Positions 4,443 to 5,479 of a stretch of 5,479 bases of DNA are shown one piece after another (within the stretch, counting starts at the first letter, position 1; the number at the start of each line of letters is the position of its first letter). Origin of the DNA: Vulcanimicrobiota bacterium (GTDB taxonomy: Bacteria; Eremiobacterota; Eremiobacteria; Baltobacterales; Baltobacteraceae). The DNA lies in assembly GCA_028287545.1 (NCBI GenBank), contig JAQBPL010000044.1, positions 1 to 5,479 of the forward strand. Reading direction: 5' to 3'. Both the position numbers and the translations under genes were made by a program. The notes under the pieces are model-generated. The model ran no database searches. It saw only the letters and a program-made list of their open reading frames with translations, and was not told the DNA's origin.

Positions 4443-5479
4443 GTGCCCACTCTTGTGAATTACGACCCAGGCGTTCTGAGCGTCCTATTCGATGCGAATC
4501 CGTTGCCGATGGCGATGTTCTACGCCGATACGATGGAGCTCTTCGCCGTCAACGATGCGTGGCGCCGGATCCGCGGCAACGGCAGCCTCCTTGAAGTCGA
4601 AATCCAGCGATCGCGCCAGTTCGTGCACGAGGGACGCGCCGCGCACCTTGCGACGTGCTTCGACGTGTCGGAGCGCAAGCGCGCGGCCGAATCGCTGCAC
4701 GCCAACAGCATTTTGCTGGAGACGGCGGACGGCGTGACGGGGATCGAAACGTTCTCGCTCGATTTGCGCACCGGCGAGCAAGAGAACCCCTCTCGCGGCG
4801 CACCGCTCATGACGCGTCCGACTGCGGGCGACGTGCCGCACAGCATCGCGGATCAGCAGCCGTTCGAGAGCGACTTCGCGGGCGGCGCCGGAGACGAGAC
4901 GCGCTGGTTCCATTCGGGAACGCAGTTGGTCTACGGCGAGGATGGCGAGCCGACGCACATCGTCGGCGTGACGGCCGACGTGACGGAGCGCCGCGCGATG
5001 GCCGATCAGCTCCTCGCGCGCGCCTACCGCGACGTCCAGACGGGTCTTCCGAACCGGGAAGCGATGCTGCTCGATGGGATCACGCTGACCGAGTCGACGA
5101 CGGGTATGCTCCTGGTGCACACGCACATGGTGGCGGGTTTTGCCGAGCGGGACCACGATCTGAAGACGCGCGTCATGCAGGAAGCGGCGCGGGTGATCGT
5201 CGAGATCGCTTCGTCCGCCGCGACCGTGGTCCGTTATGCCGACGAGGTCTTCGCCGTCGTGACCTCGCAGCGTGGTCGAAACCGCTCGCTCGTGCTGTTG
5301 GCGAAGAGACTCTTGAGGGGCTTCGAGCAGCCACTGCGCATCGGTGACGAGGAGTCGGTCGTCAATCCGTCGATCGGGATCGCCGCCGAGCGCGGGCAGC
5401 GGCGCGACGCCACGCTGCTCTGCCACGAAGCCGAGTGCGCTCTGGACGTCGCGCGGCACAACGACTCGCACATCGCCGT
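4443..5479 (+). CDS. PAS-PAS-GGDEF signalling protein, degenerate cyclase (3' end outside window)
   Basis: The frame from GTG 4443-4445 stays open to the right edge (345 complete codons). GGAG (4434-4437) lies 5 nt ahead, supporting this start; the in-frame stop upstream is at 4395. Residues 10-80 are a PAS domain ending in the PAC-type ATCFDVSERKRA (70-81). It jumps from FAVNDA (34-39) straight to WRRIRGNGSLLEVEI (40-54), missing most of the core. Residues about 88-185 form a second, shortened PAS_3-like domain ending in VGVTADVTERR (174-184). A GGDEF-type domain starts at RDVQTGLPNR (196-205). Its signature position reads ADEVF (266-270) instead of GGDEF, the metal-binding DxD appears replaced by H226 and H228, and the RxxD inhibitory site is absent. 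Diguanylate cyclase activity is therefore unlikely. Related proteins often continue into an EAL phosphodiesterase domain, which would lie outside the window. It is probably a cytoplasmic sensor, since no membrane segment is visible. Confidence 0.82.
   Translation, partial: MPTLVNYDPGVLSVLFDANPLPMAMFYADTMELFAVNDAWRRIRGNGSLLEVEIQRSRQFVHEGRAAHLATCFDVSERKRAAESLHANSILLETADGVTGIETFSLDLRTGEQENPSRGAPLMTRPTAGDVPHSIADQQPFESDFAGGAGDETRWFHSGTQLVYGEDGEPTHIVGVTADVTERRAMADQLLARAYRDVQTGLPNREAMLLDGITLTESTTGMLLVHTHMVAGFAERDHDLKTRVMQEAARVIVEIASSAATVVRYADEVFAVVTSQRGRNRSLVLLAKRLLRGFEQPLRIGDEESVVNPSIGIAAERGQRRDATLLCHEAECALDVARHNDSHIA

Noticed and set aside
4485..5471. Minus-strand open frame of 328 codons at the right end
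   Set aside because: It lies opposite the PAS-PAS-GGDEF frame, which has recognisable motifs and a Shine-Dalgarno. The product is Arg/His-rich without a family resemblance.
1..5479. Defence island, CRISPR, integrase or phage genes
   Set aside because: No arrays of spaced repeats, nucleases, transposases, integrases or tRNA-type attachment sites were found in any frame.

Overview
This is a GC-rich (by eye about two thirds G+C) bacterial chromosomal window. It carries no rRNA, tRNA, CRISPR array or transposase. Base composition, many GTG/GCG/CGC codons and a dispersed palindromic repeat of the GACAAGCTC type suggest a free-living soil or environmental bacterium. I cannot fix the phylum from these genes. 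Both ends of the window cut through a gene.

Left part (1-2582): a divergent regulator/efflux module. An HxlR-family repressor (2136-2582, +) faces a MATE-family multidrug exporter (670-2052, -) across 83 bp. That gap holds a perfect 6-5-6 palindrome lying inside what look like two overlapping, opposed promoters, which is a good layout for auto-repression and co-control of the pump. Downstream of the pump on the same strand lie a 46-codon ORF that starts on the pump's stop codon (ATGA) and then a Tat-exported alpha/beta hydrolase (1-472, -, 3' end outside the window). The hydrolase's ribosome binding site falls in one arm of a 7-bp inverted repeat.

Middle (2583-4275): a two-gene transport operon on the minus strand. 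It consists of a small DUF3311 membrane protein (4087-4275) and a sodium:solute symporter family (SSS) permease (2624-4090) whose start overlaps the DUF3311 stop as GTGA. The symporter is convergent with the HxlR gene. Its last codons and stop codon are supplied by a REP-like repeat (2604-2651).

Right part (4443-5479): a divergently transcribed PAS-PAS-GGDEF signalling gene, open at the right edge. It appears only when the frame is read through to the window end. Both PAS domains look shortened, the first by most of its core, and the GGDEF domain has lost its signature, metal and inhibitory-site residues. It is therefore unlikely to make c-di-GMP and may instead be the linker to a downstream domain, perhaps EAL, outside the window.

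I see ordinary accessory and housekeeping families rather than a clearly new system. The points worth following up are the promoter/operator architecture around HxlR-MATE, the possible RNA switch before the hydrolase, the repeat-written symporter tail and the internally deleted PAS/degenerate GGDEF protein.
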